Positions 26,314 through 34,807 of a stretch of 64,000 nt of DNA are shown here, one piece after another. Location of the stretch: NCBI GenBank assembly GCA_030604135.1, contig JAUVWL010000003.1:124001-188000 (forward strand), in the 5' to 3' direction. Position 1 is the stretch's first letter. Every line of letters starts with the position of its first letter. Position numbers and translations under genes: made by a program. Below the pieces are notes generated by a model. It saw only the letters and a list, made by a program, of their open reading frames with translations, made no database searches and had not been told where the DNA came from. The DNA is from Burkholderiales bacterium. Lineage in GTDB: Bacteria; Pseudomonadota; Gammaproteobacteria; Burkholderiales; Burkholderiaceae_C.

Positions 26314-27144
26314 TCAGACAGGGCGCTGGGCCTGCGGGCAGGCCACCGACAGCAGTTCCGCCTCGCCGGGCGTATCGCTCAGCCGGGCTGCCGTCAGGCA
26401 ACCGCCCCAGACACAACCGGTGTCCAGCGCAAGCGCATCGTTGCGTGCTGTGGAACGCAGGGTGGACCAGTGACCGAAGGCCACCGGTGTACCCGCTGTT
26501 TTTCGCCCAGGCACATCGAACCAGGGCATGAAGCCCGGTGGTGCCGCCGCTGCGCTGTCCTTGGTGTCGAACTCCATCACACCGTCGGCCGAACAGAAAC
26601 GCAGCCGCGTGAAGGCGTTGACGATGACGCGCAGGCGGTCATAGCCGTGCAGTCCATCGCTCCATCGGTCTGGCCGGTTGCCGTACATGTTGTGCAGGAA
26701 CACGCCCCAGTCGGCACCGCGCAGCTCGCGCTCGACTTCGCCGGCCAGGCTCAGGGTCTGGGTCACATCCCAGCCCGGCAGCACGCCGGCATGCACCAGC
26801 AGCCAGCCTTGGACCTGCAGTGCCAGCGGCCGGGTGCGCACCCAGTCGAGCAACTGCTGGCGGTCGCGTGCCAGCAGGATCTCGTCCAGCGTGTCGCTGC
26901 GGTGGGGCTTGCGCACGCCGTGCGCGGTGGCCAGCAGATGCAGGTCGTGGTTGCCCAGCAGGCAGTGCGCGCTGCCCTCCAGCGCCATCAGCCGGCGCAG
27001 GACTTGCAAGGAGTCCGGGCCGCGGTTGACGAGGTCGCCCAGCAGGTAGAGGGTGTCGCGGCTGGGCGAAAAGCCGATGTGCGTCAGCAGGCGTCCCAAG
27101 GCGTCGTCGCAGCCCTGGACATCGCCGATCAGGTAAAGTGACAT
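26314..27144 (-). CDS. apaH: Symmetrical bis(5'-nucleosyl)-tetraphosphatase
   Basis: 276 residues. The metallophosphatase motifs GDVQGC, GDLVNRGPDS and GNHD are in their usual order from the N-terminus. It hydrolyses Ap4A to two ADP. Its start codon is only nine bases from the divergent start at 27154, so each gene's leader must lie in the other's coding region. Confidence 0.95.
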   Translation of the reverse strand: MSLYLIGDVQGCDDALGRLLTHIGFSPSRDTLYLLGDLVNRGPDSLQVLRRLMALEGSAHCLLGNHDLHLLATAHGVRKPHRSDTLDEILLARDRQQLLDWVRTRPLALQVQGWLLVHAGVLPGWDVTQTLSLAGEVERELRGADWGVFLHNMYGNRPDRWSDGLHGYDRLRVIVNAFTRLRFCSADGVMEFDTKDSAAAAPPGFMPWFDVPGRKTAGTPVAFGHWSTLRSTARNDALALDTGCVWGGCLTAARLSDTPGEAELLSVACPQAQRPV

Positions 27145-27153
27145 GCATAAATT

Positions 27154-28470
27154 ATGGACATACTGCTGATTGCCTTTCTGACACTCCTCAGTGGCGTGTT
27201 CTCAATGACGGAAATCGCGGTGGTCTCCAGCCGGCGGGTTCGTATCGAGGCCATGGCCCAAGGCGGCAACAAGGGCGCCCAGGCGGTGCTGCAGCTGCAG
27301 GACAACCCGACGCAGTTCTTCTCCACCATTCAGATGGGCAACACCACCATTGCCTTGCTCAACGGCATCGTGGGTGAGAATGCGTTTGGCTCGGGCCTGA
27401 GCCACAGCTTTGAAGCCCTGGGGCTGGGCCCGACGATCTCCAGCGCTTTGGGCACGGGTGTGGTGGTGATCGGCGTGACCTACGTGACCATCGTGTTCGG
27501 CGAGCTGGTTTCCAAGCGCATCGGTCAGAGCGCGCCCGAGGCGATTGCCAGCTGGATGGCGCGTCCGGTCCGGCTTCTGTCCGCCGGTGCGCGGCCCTTT
27601 GTCTGGCTGCTCGAAGCCTCGACCAACCTGGTGTTGCGCCTGCTGCGCATTCCATCGGAGGTGCCGCGTGACGTGACCGAAGCCGAGTTGCAAGCCCATC
27701 TGGAGCAAGGACTGGACGCGGGCATCATCGAGCAGCACGAGCACCAGATGGTGCGCAATGTGTTCAACCTCGATGAGCGGCAACTGACCTCGATCATGGT
27801 GCCGCACTCCGAGATCGAGTGGCTGGATGCCGCATCGTCGGTGGACGAGGCAGTGGGGCGCGCCCGCTCGCTGGGTCACTCGTGGTACCCGGTGTGCCGC
27901 GAGAGTCTGGAGCATGTGACCGGCCTGATCCACCTGCCGCAGTTGCTGGCGCTGCAGGCCGACGGCGAGGCGGGACCGATTGGGCCGCATGCCAAGGCGG
28001 CGGTGTTCGTGCCCGAGACGCTCTCGGGCATGGAGTTGCTGGAGCAGTTTCGTGCCAAGGCCATCCGCATGGCCCTGGTGGTCGACGAGTACGGTGTGGT
28101 CCAGGGTCTGCTCACGCCACTGGACCTGCTGGAGGCCATCACCGGTGAGCTCTCGCCGGAGCAGGAGGACGAGGCCTGGGCCACGCAGCGCGAGGACGGG
28201 GTCTGGCTGGTGGACGGCGCCATGCCTGCGGCGGAATTGAAGGCGCGGCTGGGCATCGACAACCTGCCCGACGAGGACAAGGGCCGCTACAACACGGTGG
28301 CCGGACTGATGCAGACCGTGGCCGGCGAGCTGCTGGCCGAGCACGAGCACGTGGACTGCGCCGGCTGGCGCTTTGAGGTGCTGGTGCTCGATGGTCGACG
28401 CATCGATCAGGTGCTGATCACGCCGCTTGAGCCCGTGCCCGAAGATCCCCCCGGCGGCGAGTCTTCGTGA
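27154..28470 (+). CDS. CNNM/CorC-HlyC family membrane protein with CBS domains
   Basis: 438 residues. An N-terminal DUF21/CNNM transmembrane domain (about residues 1-190) is followed by two CBS domains (about 205-330) and the C-terminal CorC_HlyC domain (about 350-430). Often annotated as hemolysin-like, but the family is better linked to divalent-cation (Mg/Co) handling. Divergent from apaH, and converges on cbbR with an 18-bp gap. Confidence 0.9.
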   Translation: MDILLIAFLTLLSGVFSMTEIAVVSSRRVRIEAMAQGGNKGAQAVLQLQDNPTQFFSTIQMGNTTIALLNGIVGENAFGSGLSHSFEALGLGPTISSALGTGVVVIGVTYVTIVFGELVSKRIGQSAPEAIASWMARPVRLLSAGARPFVWLLEASTNLVLRLLRIPSEVPRDVTEAELQAHLEQGLDAGIIEQHEHQMVRNVFNLDERQLTSIMVPHSEIEWLDAASSVDEAVGRARSLGHSWYPVCRESLEHVTGLIHLPQLLALQADGEAGPIGPHAKAAVFVPETLSGMELLEQFRAKAIRMALVVDEYGVVQGLLTPLDLLEAITGELSPEQEDEAWATQREDGVWLVDGAMPAAELKARLGIDNLPDEDKGRYNTVAGLMQTVAGELLAEHEHVDCAGWRFEVLVLDGRRIDQVLITPLEPVPEDPPGGESS

Positions 28471-28488
28471 AGTCGCCAGCGCCCCCGA

Positions 28489-29385
28489 TCAGGGACGGTG
28501 CCGGTACAGCCACTCCTTGAATGCCAGTGCAGCCGGCGACAGCCGCTTGCCACGCGGGTAGACCACGTGCCAGCGCCGGATCAGCGGGAAGCCCTGCACG
28601 TCCAGCTGCACCAGCTCGCCCAGCGCCAGCTCGGCCACCACGGTGGTGGCCGACAGCACCGCCAGGCCCAGACCACCTGCCACTGTCTGTTTGATGGCTT
28701 CGTTGCTGCCCACCTCCAGCCGGTTCTTGAGCACCACGCCCTGGGTGGCAAAGAACTTCTCGGCGGTCAGGCGGGTACCCGAACCGGGCTCCCGGAAGAT
28801 GAAGGGCTGGTTCATCAGCTTGCGCGGGGCAATGTGTTGCTGACCCACCAGCGGGTGGTCGGGTGGCGCCACCAGCACCAGCGGGTTGTCGGCAAAGTCT
28901 TCGCAAATCACGTCCATCTGTTCGGGGGGCTGACCCATGATGTAGAGGTCATCCTGATTGGCCGCCAGGCGCTGCAGCAGGTTCTCGCGGTTGCCGACCA
29001 CCATGGCCACGTCGATCCCCGGGTGGGCTGCGCAAAAGCCCCCCAGCAGCTTGGGCACCGTGTATTTCACCGTGGTGAGGATGGCCAGTTTCAGGCTGCC
29101 ACGCTCCACGCCCTGCAGGGCCGCCAGGTCCTGTGACAGCTGCTCCAGCCTCGATTCGATGTCCCGGCAGGCTTCGGCCAGGGTGCGCCCCGCCGCGGTC
29201 AGGTAGATCTTCTTGCCCAGCTGCTCGAACAGCGGCTGCCCCACCGTTTCCGAGAGCTGCTTGACCTGTAACGACAACGTGGGCGGAGACAGGTGCAGCG
29301 CCTCGGCCGCCCGGGCAAAGCTGCCGTGGCTGGCCACGGCCTGAAAGATGCGCAGCTGGTGCAGGGTGGCGTGGCGCAGGGACAT
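28489..29385 (-). CDS. cbbR: LysR-type regulator of the cbb operon
   Basis: 298 residues. The N-terminal HTH (HQLRIFQAVASHGSFARAAE, then LSPPTLSLQVKQL) and the LysR effector domain match CbbR. It is divergent from cbbL, the hallmark arrangement of CbbR across autotrophic proteobacteria. CbbR usually activates cbb transcription in response to metabolites such as phosphoenolpyruvate, NADPH or RuBP; which applies here is not visible. Confidence 0.93.
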   Translation of the reverse strand: MSLRHATLHQLRIFQAVASHGSFARAAEALHLSPPTLSLQVKQLSETVGQPLFEQLGKKIYLTAAGRTLAEACRDIESRLEQLSQDLAALQGVERGSLKLAILTTVKYTVPKLLGGFCAAHPGIDVAMVVGNRENLLQRLAANQDDLYIMGQPPEQMDVICEDFADNPLVLVAPPDHPLVGQQHIAPRKLMNQPFIFREPGSGTRLTAEKFFATQGVVLKNRLEVGSNEAIKQTVAGGLGLAVLSATTVVAELALGELVQLDVQGFPLIRRWHVVYPRGKRLSPAALAFKEWLYRHRP

Positions 29386-29399
29386 GGTGTTCCTTTTTT

Positions 29400-29416
29400 G
29401 TTTTGATAATCAAAAC
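29400..29416. promoter_or_regulatory. Palindromic CbbR operator candidate
   Basis: GTTTTGA-TAA-TCAAAAC, a perfect 7-3-7 inverted repeat, starts 15 bases upstream of the cbbR start. It lies in an AT-rich stretch (about 29395-29455) that contrasts with the G+C-rich surroundings, as expected for the cbbR-cbbL control region. Confidence 0.6.
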
Positions 29417-29555
29417 ATAACAGTCGAAACATTTTACTTTTACTTATTCTATAAGCGACGAACAATTGGCACCAGTTCAGAGCAGCAATGCCCCACAACC
29501 GGGCGCTTTGAGCCCCCGGAGACGACATTCGACCACCCGAGAAGGAGCTCGCCGC

Positions 29556-30977
29556 ATGGCCACCAAGACCTACAACGCCGGTGTCAAGGAATACCGCAGC
29601 ACATACTGGGAACCCCACTACACCCCGAAGGACACCGACATCCTGGCGTGTTTCAAGATCATCCCGCAACCGGGCGTCGACCGAGAGGAGGTCGCCGCCG
29701 CCGTGGCCGCCGAATCGTCCACCGGCACCTGGACCACCGTCTGGACCGATTTGCTGACCGACCTGGACTACTACAAGGGCCGCGCCTATGCCATCGAGGA
29801 TGTGCCGGGTGACGACACCTGCTTCTACGCCTTCGTGGCCTATCCGATCGACCTGTTCGAAGAGGGCTCGGTGGTCAATGTGCTGACTTCGCTGGTCGGC
29901 AACGTGTTTGGCTTCAAGGCCCTGCGCGCCCTGCGGCTGGAGGATGTTCGCTTTCCCATCGCCTACATCAAGACCTGTGGTGGCCCACCCCATGGCATCC
30001 AGGTCGAACGCGACATCATGAACAAGTACGGCCGCCCGCTGCTGGGTTGCACCATCAAGCCCAAGCTGGGGCTGTCGGGCAAGAACTATGGACGTGCGGT
30101 TTACGAGTGCCTGCGCGGTGGCCTGGACTTCACCAAGGACGACGAGAACGTCAACAGCCAGCCCTTCATGCGCTGGCGCCAGCGCTTCGACTTCGTGATG
30201 GAGGCCATCGAGAAGGCCGAGCGCGAGACCGGCGAACGCAAGGGCCACTACCTGAACGTGACCGCGCCGACGCCCGAAGAGATGTACAAGCGCGCCGAAT
30301 ACGCCAAGGAACTGGGCGCGCCGATCATCATGCACGATTACCTGACCGGCGGCCTGTGCGCCAACACCGGCCTGGCCAACTGGTGCCGCGACAACGGCAT
30401 GCTGCTGCACATCCACCGCGCCATGCACGCCGTGCTCGACCGCAACCCGCACCACGGCATCCACTTCCGCGTGCTGACCAAGGTGTTGCGCCTCTCGGGC
30501 GGCGACCACCTCCACTCGGGCACCGTGGTGGGCAAGCTCGAAGGCGACCGCGCCTCCACCCTGGGCTGGATCGACATCATGCGCGACAGCTTCATCAAGG
30601 AAGACCGCAGCCGCGGCATCTTCTTCGATCAGGACTGGGGCTCCATGCCCGGCGTGATGCCGGTGGCCTCCGGCGGCATCCACGTCTGGCACATGCCGGC
30701 GCTGGTCAACATCTTCGGCGATGACTCGGTGCTGCAGTTCGGCGGCGGAACCCTGGGCCACCCCTGGGGCAACGCGGCGGGCGCAGCGGCCAACCGCGTG
30801 GCGCTGGAAGCCTGCGTGAAGGCACGCAACGAAGGTGTGGCTGTGGAAAAGGAAGGCAAGGCCGTGCTGACCGAGGCCGCCAGGCACTCGCCCGAACTGA
30901 GCATTGCCATGGAGACCTGGAAAGAGATCAAGTTCGAGTTCGACACGGTGGACAAGCTCGACATCGCCCACAAGTGA
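29556..30977 (+). CDS. cbbL: RuBisCO large subunit, form IA
   Basis: 473 residues, the exact form IA size. K168 in CTIKPK is the catalytic lysine, and K194 in DFTKDDEN is the carbamylated lysine with D196 and E197 binding Mg2+. It catalyses CO2 fixation on ribulose-1,5-bisphosphate together with CbbS as an L8S8 enzyme. The frame opens earlier (29466), but ATG 29556 follows GAAGGAG at ideal spacing and gives the conserved start [10 protein letters not shown]. The cbbS gene follows after an 89-bp gap that contains a stable hairpin. Confidence 0.97.
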   Translation: MATKTYNAGVKEYRSTYWEPHYTPKDTDILACFKIIPQPGVDREEVAAAVAAESSTGTWTTVWTDLLTDLDYYKGRAYAIEDVPGDDTCFYAFVAYPIDLFEEGSVVNVLTSLVGNVFGFKALRALRLEDVRFPIAYIKTCGGPPHGIQVERDIMNKYGRPLLGCTIKPKLGLSGKNYGRAVYECLRGGLDFTKDDENVNSQPFMRWRQRFDFVMEAIEKAERETGERKGHYLNVTAPTPEEMYKRAEYAKELGAPIIMHDYLTGGLCANTGLANWCRDNGMLLHIHRAMHAVLDRNPHHGIHFRVLTKVLRLSGGDHLHSGTVVGKLEGDRASTLGWIDIMRDSFIKEDRSRGIFFDQDWGSMPGVMPVASGGIHVWHMPALVNIFGDDSVLQFGGGTLGHPWGNAAGAAANRVALEACVKARNEGVAVEKEGKAVLTEAARHSPELSIAMETWKEIKFEFDTVDKLDIAHK

Positions 30978-31000
30978 CCTGTGGCCGAAGGCCCCAGGTC

Positions 31001-31030
31001 ATCCCGGACGGGCAAAGCCCGATCCGGGAT
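31001..31030 (+). other. Strong hairpin in the cbbL-cbbS intercistronic gap
   Basis: ATCCCGGA and TCCGGGAT pair around an inner CGGGC-AAA-GCCCG stem, with a single unpaired A. There is no T-run, so it is more likely a processing, stabilising or attenuating element, or a REP-like unit (flanks GTC and CCACG resemble the REP units), than a full terminator. Confidence 0.7.
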
Positions 31031-31066
31031 CCACGTGACAAACCCCATCCTTCAAGGACGTACACC

Positions 31067-31420
31067 ATGAGCATGCAAGACTACAACTCCCGCCTCTCCG
31101 ACCCGGCCAGCCGCAAGTTCGAGACCTTCTCCTACTTGCCGGCCATGACCAAGGACGAGATCCGAAAGCAGGTCGAGTACCTGGTGAAGCAGGGCTTGAA
31201 TCCGGCCATTGAACACACTGAGCCGCAGTACCTGATGGACTCTTACTGGTACATGTGGAAGCTGCCCATGTTCGGCGAGACCGACGTGGACAAGGTGCTG
31301 GCCGAATGCGAAGCCTGCCGCCAGGCCAACCCGGACAACCACATCCGTTTGATTGGCTACAACAACTTCACGCAGTCGCAAGGGGCTTCCATGGTGATCT
31401 TCCGCGGGAAGACGGTTTGA
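31067..31420 (+). CDS. cbbS: RuBisCO small subunit, form IA
   Basis: 117 residues. It opens [20 protein letters not shown] and carries the conserved [11 protein letters not shown] segment (about residues 57-67). It caps the large-subunit octamer. RBS AAGGACG precedes ATG 31067. Followed by a family A dispersed repeat and then cbbQ. Confidence 0.96.
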   Translation: MSMQDYNSRLSDPASRKFETFSYLPAMTKDEIRKQVEYLVKQGLNPAIEHTEPQYLMDSYWYMWKLPMFGETDVDKVLAECEACRQANPDNHIRLIGYNNFTQSQGASMVIFRGKTV

Positions 31421-31494
31421 CCCCCCGCGCCGCCTGCGGCGTCACCCCCCAGGGGGCGATGCCTGTGGCCTGGCGGAGCCAGTTCCACGGCATC
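31421..31494 (+). repeat. Dispersed G+C-rich repeat, family A, copy 2
   Basis: Starts directly after the cbbS stop codon. It shares the CCCCCGCGCCGC start, the CCCCC/GGGGG arm and the GGAGCCAGTTCCACGG end box with the other family A copies. It lies inside the cbb operon, between cbbS and cbbQ. Confidence 0.75.
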
Positions 31495-31562
31495 CCTGGA
31501 CTCAGGCACGCGGTGCTGGCCAACGTCACATGACGAAGAGTGCAAGGTCTGTGGAGACGAAC

Positions 31563-32366
31563 ATGAGCGAGCAACTCGACGCCTACCGCGTCGCGCAACA
31601 ACCCTATTACCGCCCGGTGGCCGACGAGGTCGAGCTGTTCGAGGCCGCGTACTCGGTGCGCATGCCCATGATGCTCAAGGGCCCCACCGGCTGCGGCAAG
31701 ACGCGCTTTGTCGAGCACATGGCCTGGAAGCTGGGCAAGCCGCTGATCACCGTGGCCTGCAACGAGGACATGACCGCCTCCGACCTGGTCGGCCGCTTCC
31801 TGCTCGACGCCAACGGCACCCGCTGGCAGGACGGCCCGCTGGCCATGGCTGCGCGGTACGGCGCCATCTGCTACCTGGACGAAGTGGTCGAGGCGCGGCA
31901 GGACACCACGGTCGTCATCCACCCGCTGACCGACAACCGCCGCGTGCTGCCGCTGGAGAAGAAGGGCGAACTGGTCAAGGCCCACCCGGACTTCCAGATC
32001 GTCATCTCCTACAACCCGGGCTACCAGAGCCTGATGAAGGACCTCAAGCAGTCCACCAAGCAGCGCTTCGGCGCGCTGGATTTCCACTACCCCGAACACG
32101 CCATCGAAACCGAAATCGTGTCCCATGAAACCGGCGTCAGCGCCGATGTGGCGGGCAAGCTGGTCGGCATTGCCGAGCGCGCCCGCAACCTCAAGGGCCA
32201 TGGACTGGACGAGGGCATCTCCACCCGCATGCTGATCTATGCGGGCAGCCTGATCGCCAGGGGAGTGGCCGCGCAGGCCGCCTGCCGCGTGGCTCTGGTG
32301 CGCCCGATCACGGACGATCCGGACATGCGCGACGCGCTCGACGCTGCGGTGGCAACGTTCTTCTGA
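31563..32366 (+). CDS. cbbQ: RuBisCO activase AAA+ subunit CbbQ
   Basis: 267 residues. MoxR-class AAA+ protein: Walker A GPTGCGKT at residues 40-47, Walker B in AICYLDEV, sensor region around VISYNPGYQ, and the C-terminal CbbQ extension. With CbbO it removes inhibitory sugar phosphates from RuBisCO using ATP. ATG 31563 is favoured over the TTG/ATG-extended frame from 31530 because it gives the conserved start and has GGAGACGA upstream. Confidence 0.95.
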   Translation: MSEQLDAYRVAQQPYYRPVADEVELFEAAYSVRMPMMLKGPTGCGKTRFVEHMAWKLGKPLITVACNEDMTASDLVGRFLLDANGTRWQDGPLAMAARYGAICYLDEVVEARQDTTVVIHPLTDNRRVLPLEKKGELVKAHPDFQIVISYNPGYQSLMKDLKQSTKQRFGALDFHYPEHAIETEIVSHETGVSADVAGKLVGIAERARNLKGHGLDEGISTRMLIYAGSLIARGVAAQAACRVALVRPITDDPDMRDALDAAVATFF

Positions 32367-32373
32367 ACTCGCC

Positions 32374-34803
32374 ATGAGCGTCCACTTCCACGACCACGCC
32401 GAGTGGATCGACCAGCTGGAGCCGGCCTCGCGTGAGCTGCTGGAGCACAGCTGGCCGGCCGCCACCAAGGTGTTGTCGGCGCGCGGGCTGGACAACTACG
32501 TCAAGGGGGCGTCGGCGTTGCGCGGTCTGGGCCGTGGCCACGAGCTGGTCAACGCCTGGATCGACAGCGCGCCACAGGTCGCCAAGGAGATTGGCGAGGA
32601 CGTGGTCGCCGAGCTCGCCACCACCGCACTCATGCTGGCGTCCAAGACCTCGGGCGCGGTGATCGAACTGGTGCTGGCCACCGCGCCCACGGCTGCGCGC
32701 CGCCTGGGCGATGGTGCTCTGTTCCTGCAGTATGTGCAGTTCGTCAGCACCCTCGTCGCGCAGGCGCCGCGGGGTCTGCGTCCCATGCTGGGCCAGCTCG
32801 ACACCCTGTTCGGTCAGCTCACGCTGGGCGGCCTGCGCCGCTGGGCCACCTGGGGGGCGCAGGCGCACCGCACGAACTACGAGGAACAGATCGCCTACTT
32901 CGGCCTGCAGTCCAAAGAGTCGCTGGCCGTGCTGCAGAAGGAGCGCAAGGGCACGCTGCTGGTGGACGTGCAGCGGCGCATCAACATGTACCTGCGCGCG
33001 CTCTGGGGTCGCGACTTCTATATGCGGCCCACCGCGGGCGATTTCTATGACCCCCCCGCTGGCTTCGCCGACCCCCCCGATGGGGGGGCGCCGTCCTTGG
33101 GGCGGCCCGGCGGACGGCCGATCCGCGAGGGCTACCGGCCCTTCATCGAGGATTACTTTATCCACCTGCCCGACGCTTACGATGCGGTGGAAGGTAACGC
33201 CGGGGTCGTGGACGCGACTCAGCTCTACCGCGCTGCCGCCGCCCATGCCGCCGCGCACGTGGTGTTCACGCGCCAGCCGATCTCGGCCGAGTCGCTCAGC
33301 CCCTGGCAGATGGCGCTGATTGGCCTGGTGGAAGACGCGCGTGTCGAGGGGCTGACGCTGACGAAGTTCCCTGGCATGCGGGCGCTCTGGGCGCAGCTGC
33401 ACACCGCTCAGGCCACGCAGCAGGCCACGGCGGGCGACTGGCTGGGCCGCCTCGCGCGCGCTCTGCTGGACCCGGCCTATGAGGATGCCCACCCGTGGAT
33501 TGCCCTGGGCCGCTCGCTGTTGGCCGAGGCTTTGCCGCGTATCCAGGCCGATCCGCACGACAACAGCGTGTCGTGGGAACTGGGCGTGCAGCTGGCGCAC
33601 AGCTACCGCGAACTCACGCAAGGCCCCGGCTACCAGCCGCGCACCGACCTGCAGGCCGTGGCCTACCGCGACGACAACCGCTACTTCTGGGCCTTTGACG
33701 GTTTCGATTTCGAGCGTTCCATCGCCGCCGGCTACGAGCCGCCGCAACAGCTGCGCAAGCAGGTCAACCTGATGGAGTTCGTCAACGAACTCGAAGTGGA
33801 AGGCGCGGGCGACGATGCGCAGGAGATCTGGGTGCTGGGCACCGAGCTGTTTCCCTACGAAGACCTGGGCGTGTCCTTCAACGAAAGCGAAGGCCGCGAG
33901 CCGGTGCTGCCGCCGGTGCACTACGGTGAGTGGGACCACATGATCCAGCTCGAACGCCCGGCCTGGACCACGGTGCAGGAGCGCCGCCCCAAGGCCGGCG
34001 ACGCGGCGGTCATCGACGCCATCCTGACCGAACACAGGCGTCTGATCGGCCGCATGAAATACATCCTGGACGCCATGCAGCCGCAGGGCGTGCAGCGCAT
34101 CCGCCAGCTGGAAGACGGCGACGAGATCGACCTGAATGCCGCGCTCGCATCGCTCACCGATCTGCGCATGGGCCGCCACCCCGACCCGCGCATCATGATG
34201 CGCAGCGTGCGCAAGACGCGCGACATTTCGGTGCTCGTGTTGCTCGACTTGTCCAAGTCCACCAACGACAAGGTGCCCGGCCAGGACCACACCGTGCTCG
34301 ACCTCACCCGTTCGGCCTGCGCGCTGCTGGCCGACGCCATCGGGAAGGTGGGGGATCCTTTCGCGATACACGGCTTCTGTTCCGATGGCCGGCACGACGT
34401 GCAGTACTGGCGCTTCAAGGACTTCGACCAGCCCTACGACGAGCTGGCCAAGGCGCGGCTGGCGGGCATGGAGGGGCAGCTTTCCACCCGCATGGGCGCG
34501 GCCATCCGCCACGCCGCGGCTGCGCTCAAGGTGCAGCGCAGCAGCAAGAAGCTGCTGCTGGTCATCACCGACGGCGAGCCGGCCGACGTGGACGTGCGCG
34601 ATCCGCAATACCTGCGCCACGACACGAAGAAGGCGGTGGAAGAGGCTGGCCGAAACGGCGTGATGACCTACTGCATGAGCCTGGACCCGCGCGCCGACCA
34701 GTACGTGCGTCGCATCTTCGGTGAACGGAACTACCTGGTGGTGGACAAGGTGGAAAGGCTGCCGGAGAAGCTGCCGGTGCTGTACGCGGGCTTGACCCGG
34801 TGA
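32374..34803 (+). CDS. cbbO: RuBisCO activase adaptor CbbO (VWA domain)
   Basis: 809 residues. The C-terminal von Willebrand A domain has an intact MIDAS motif D625-L-S-K-S629 and the ITDGEPADVD metal-site segment. It recruits CbbQ to RuBisCO. About 22 residues (roughly 226-247, rich in Pro and Gly: DPPAGFADPPDGGAPSLG) are encoded by DNA that resembles the family B dispersed repeat and look like an in-frame insertion. The stop lies four bases from the convergent helicase stop. Confidence 0.93.
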   Translation: MSVHFHDHAEWIDQLEPASRELLEHSWPAATKVLSARGLDNYVKGASALRGLGRGHELVNAWIDSAPQVAKEIGEDVVAELATTALMLASKTSGAVIELVLATAPTAARRLGDGALFLQYVQFVSTLVAQAPRGLRPMLGQLDTLFGQLTLGGLRRWATWGAQAHRTNYEEQIAYFGLQSKESLAVLQKERKGTLLVDVQRRINMYLRALWGRDFYMRPTAGDFYDPPAGFADPPDGGAPSLGRPGGRPIREGYRPFIEDYFIHLPDAYDAVEGNAGVVDATQLYRAAAAHAAAHVVFTRQPISAESLSPWQMALIGLVEDARVEGLTLTKFPGMRALWAQLHTAQATQQATAGDWLGRLARALLDPAYEDAHPWIALGRSLLAEALPRIQADPHDNSVSWELGVQLAHSYRELTQGPGYQPRTDLQAVAYRDDNRYFWAFDGFDFERSIAAGYEPPQQLRKQVNLMEFVNELEVEGAGDDAQEIWVLGTELFPYEDLGVSFNESEGREPVLPPVHYGEWDHMIQLERPAWTTVQERRPKAGDAAVIDAILTEHRRLIGRMKYILDAMQPQGVQRIRQLEDGDEIDLNAALASLTDLRMGRHPDPRIMMRSVRKTRDISVLVLLDLSKSTNDKVPGQDHTVLDLTRSACALLADAIGKVGDPFAIHGFCSDGRHDVQYWRFKDFDQPYDELAKARLAGMEGQLSTRMGAAIRHAAAALKVQRSSKKLLLVITDGEPADVDVRDPQYLRHDTKKAVEEAGRNGVMTYCMSLDPRADQYVRRIFGERNYLVVDKVERLPEKLPVLYAGLTR
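33051..33115 (+). repeat. Family B repeat-like segment inside cbbO
   Basis: A C-run/G-run stretch containing CCCCCCCGATGGGGGGG and CTTGGGGCGGCCC. It matches the reverse complement of the repeat at 13612-13683 in layout and in several blocks. The reading frame is kept through it. Confidence 0.6.
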
Positions 34804-34807
34804 GGGT

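Noticed and set aside
31001..31030. cbbL-cbbS hairpin as an intrinsic terminator
   Set aside because: No T-run follows, and cbbS must be expressed with cbbL.
33051..33115. Sequencing or assembly error in cbbO
   Set aside because: The length keeps the frame and the conserved domains on both sides remain in frame.
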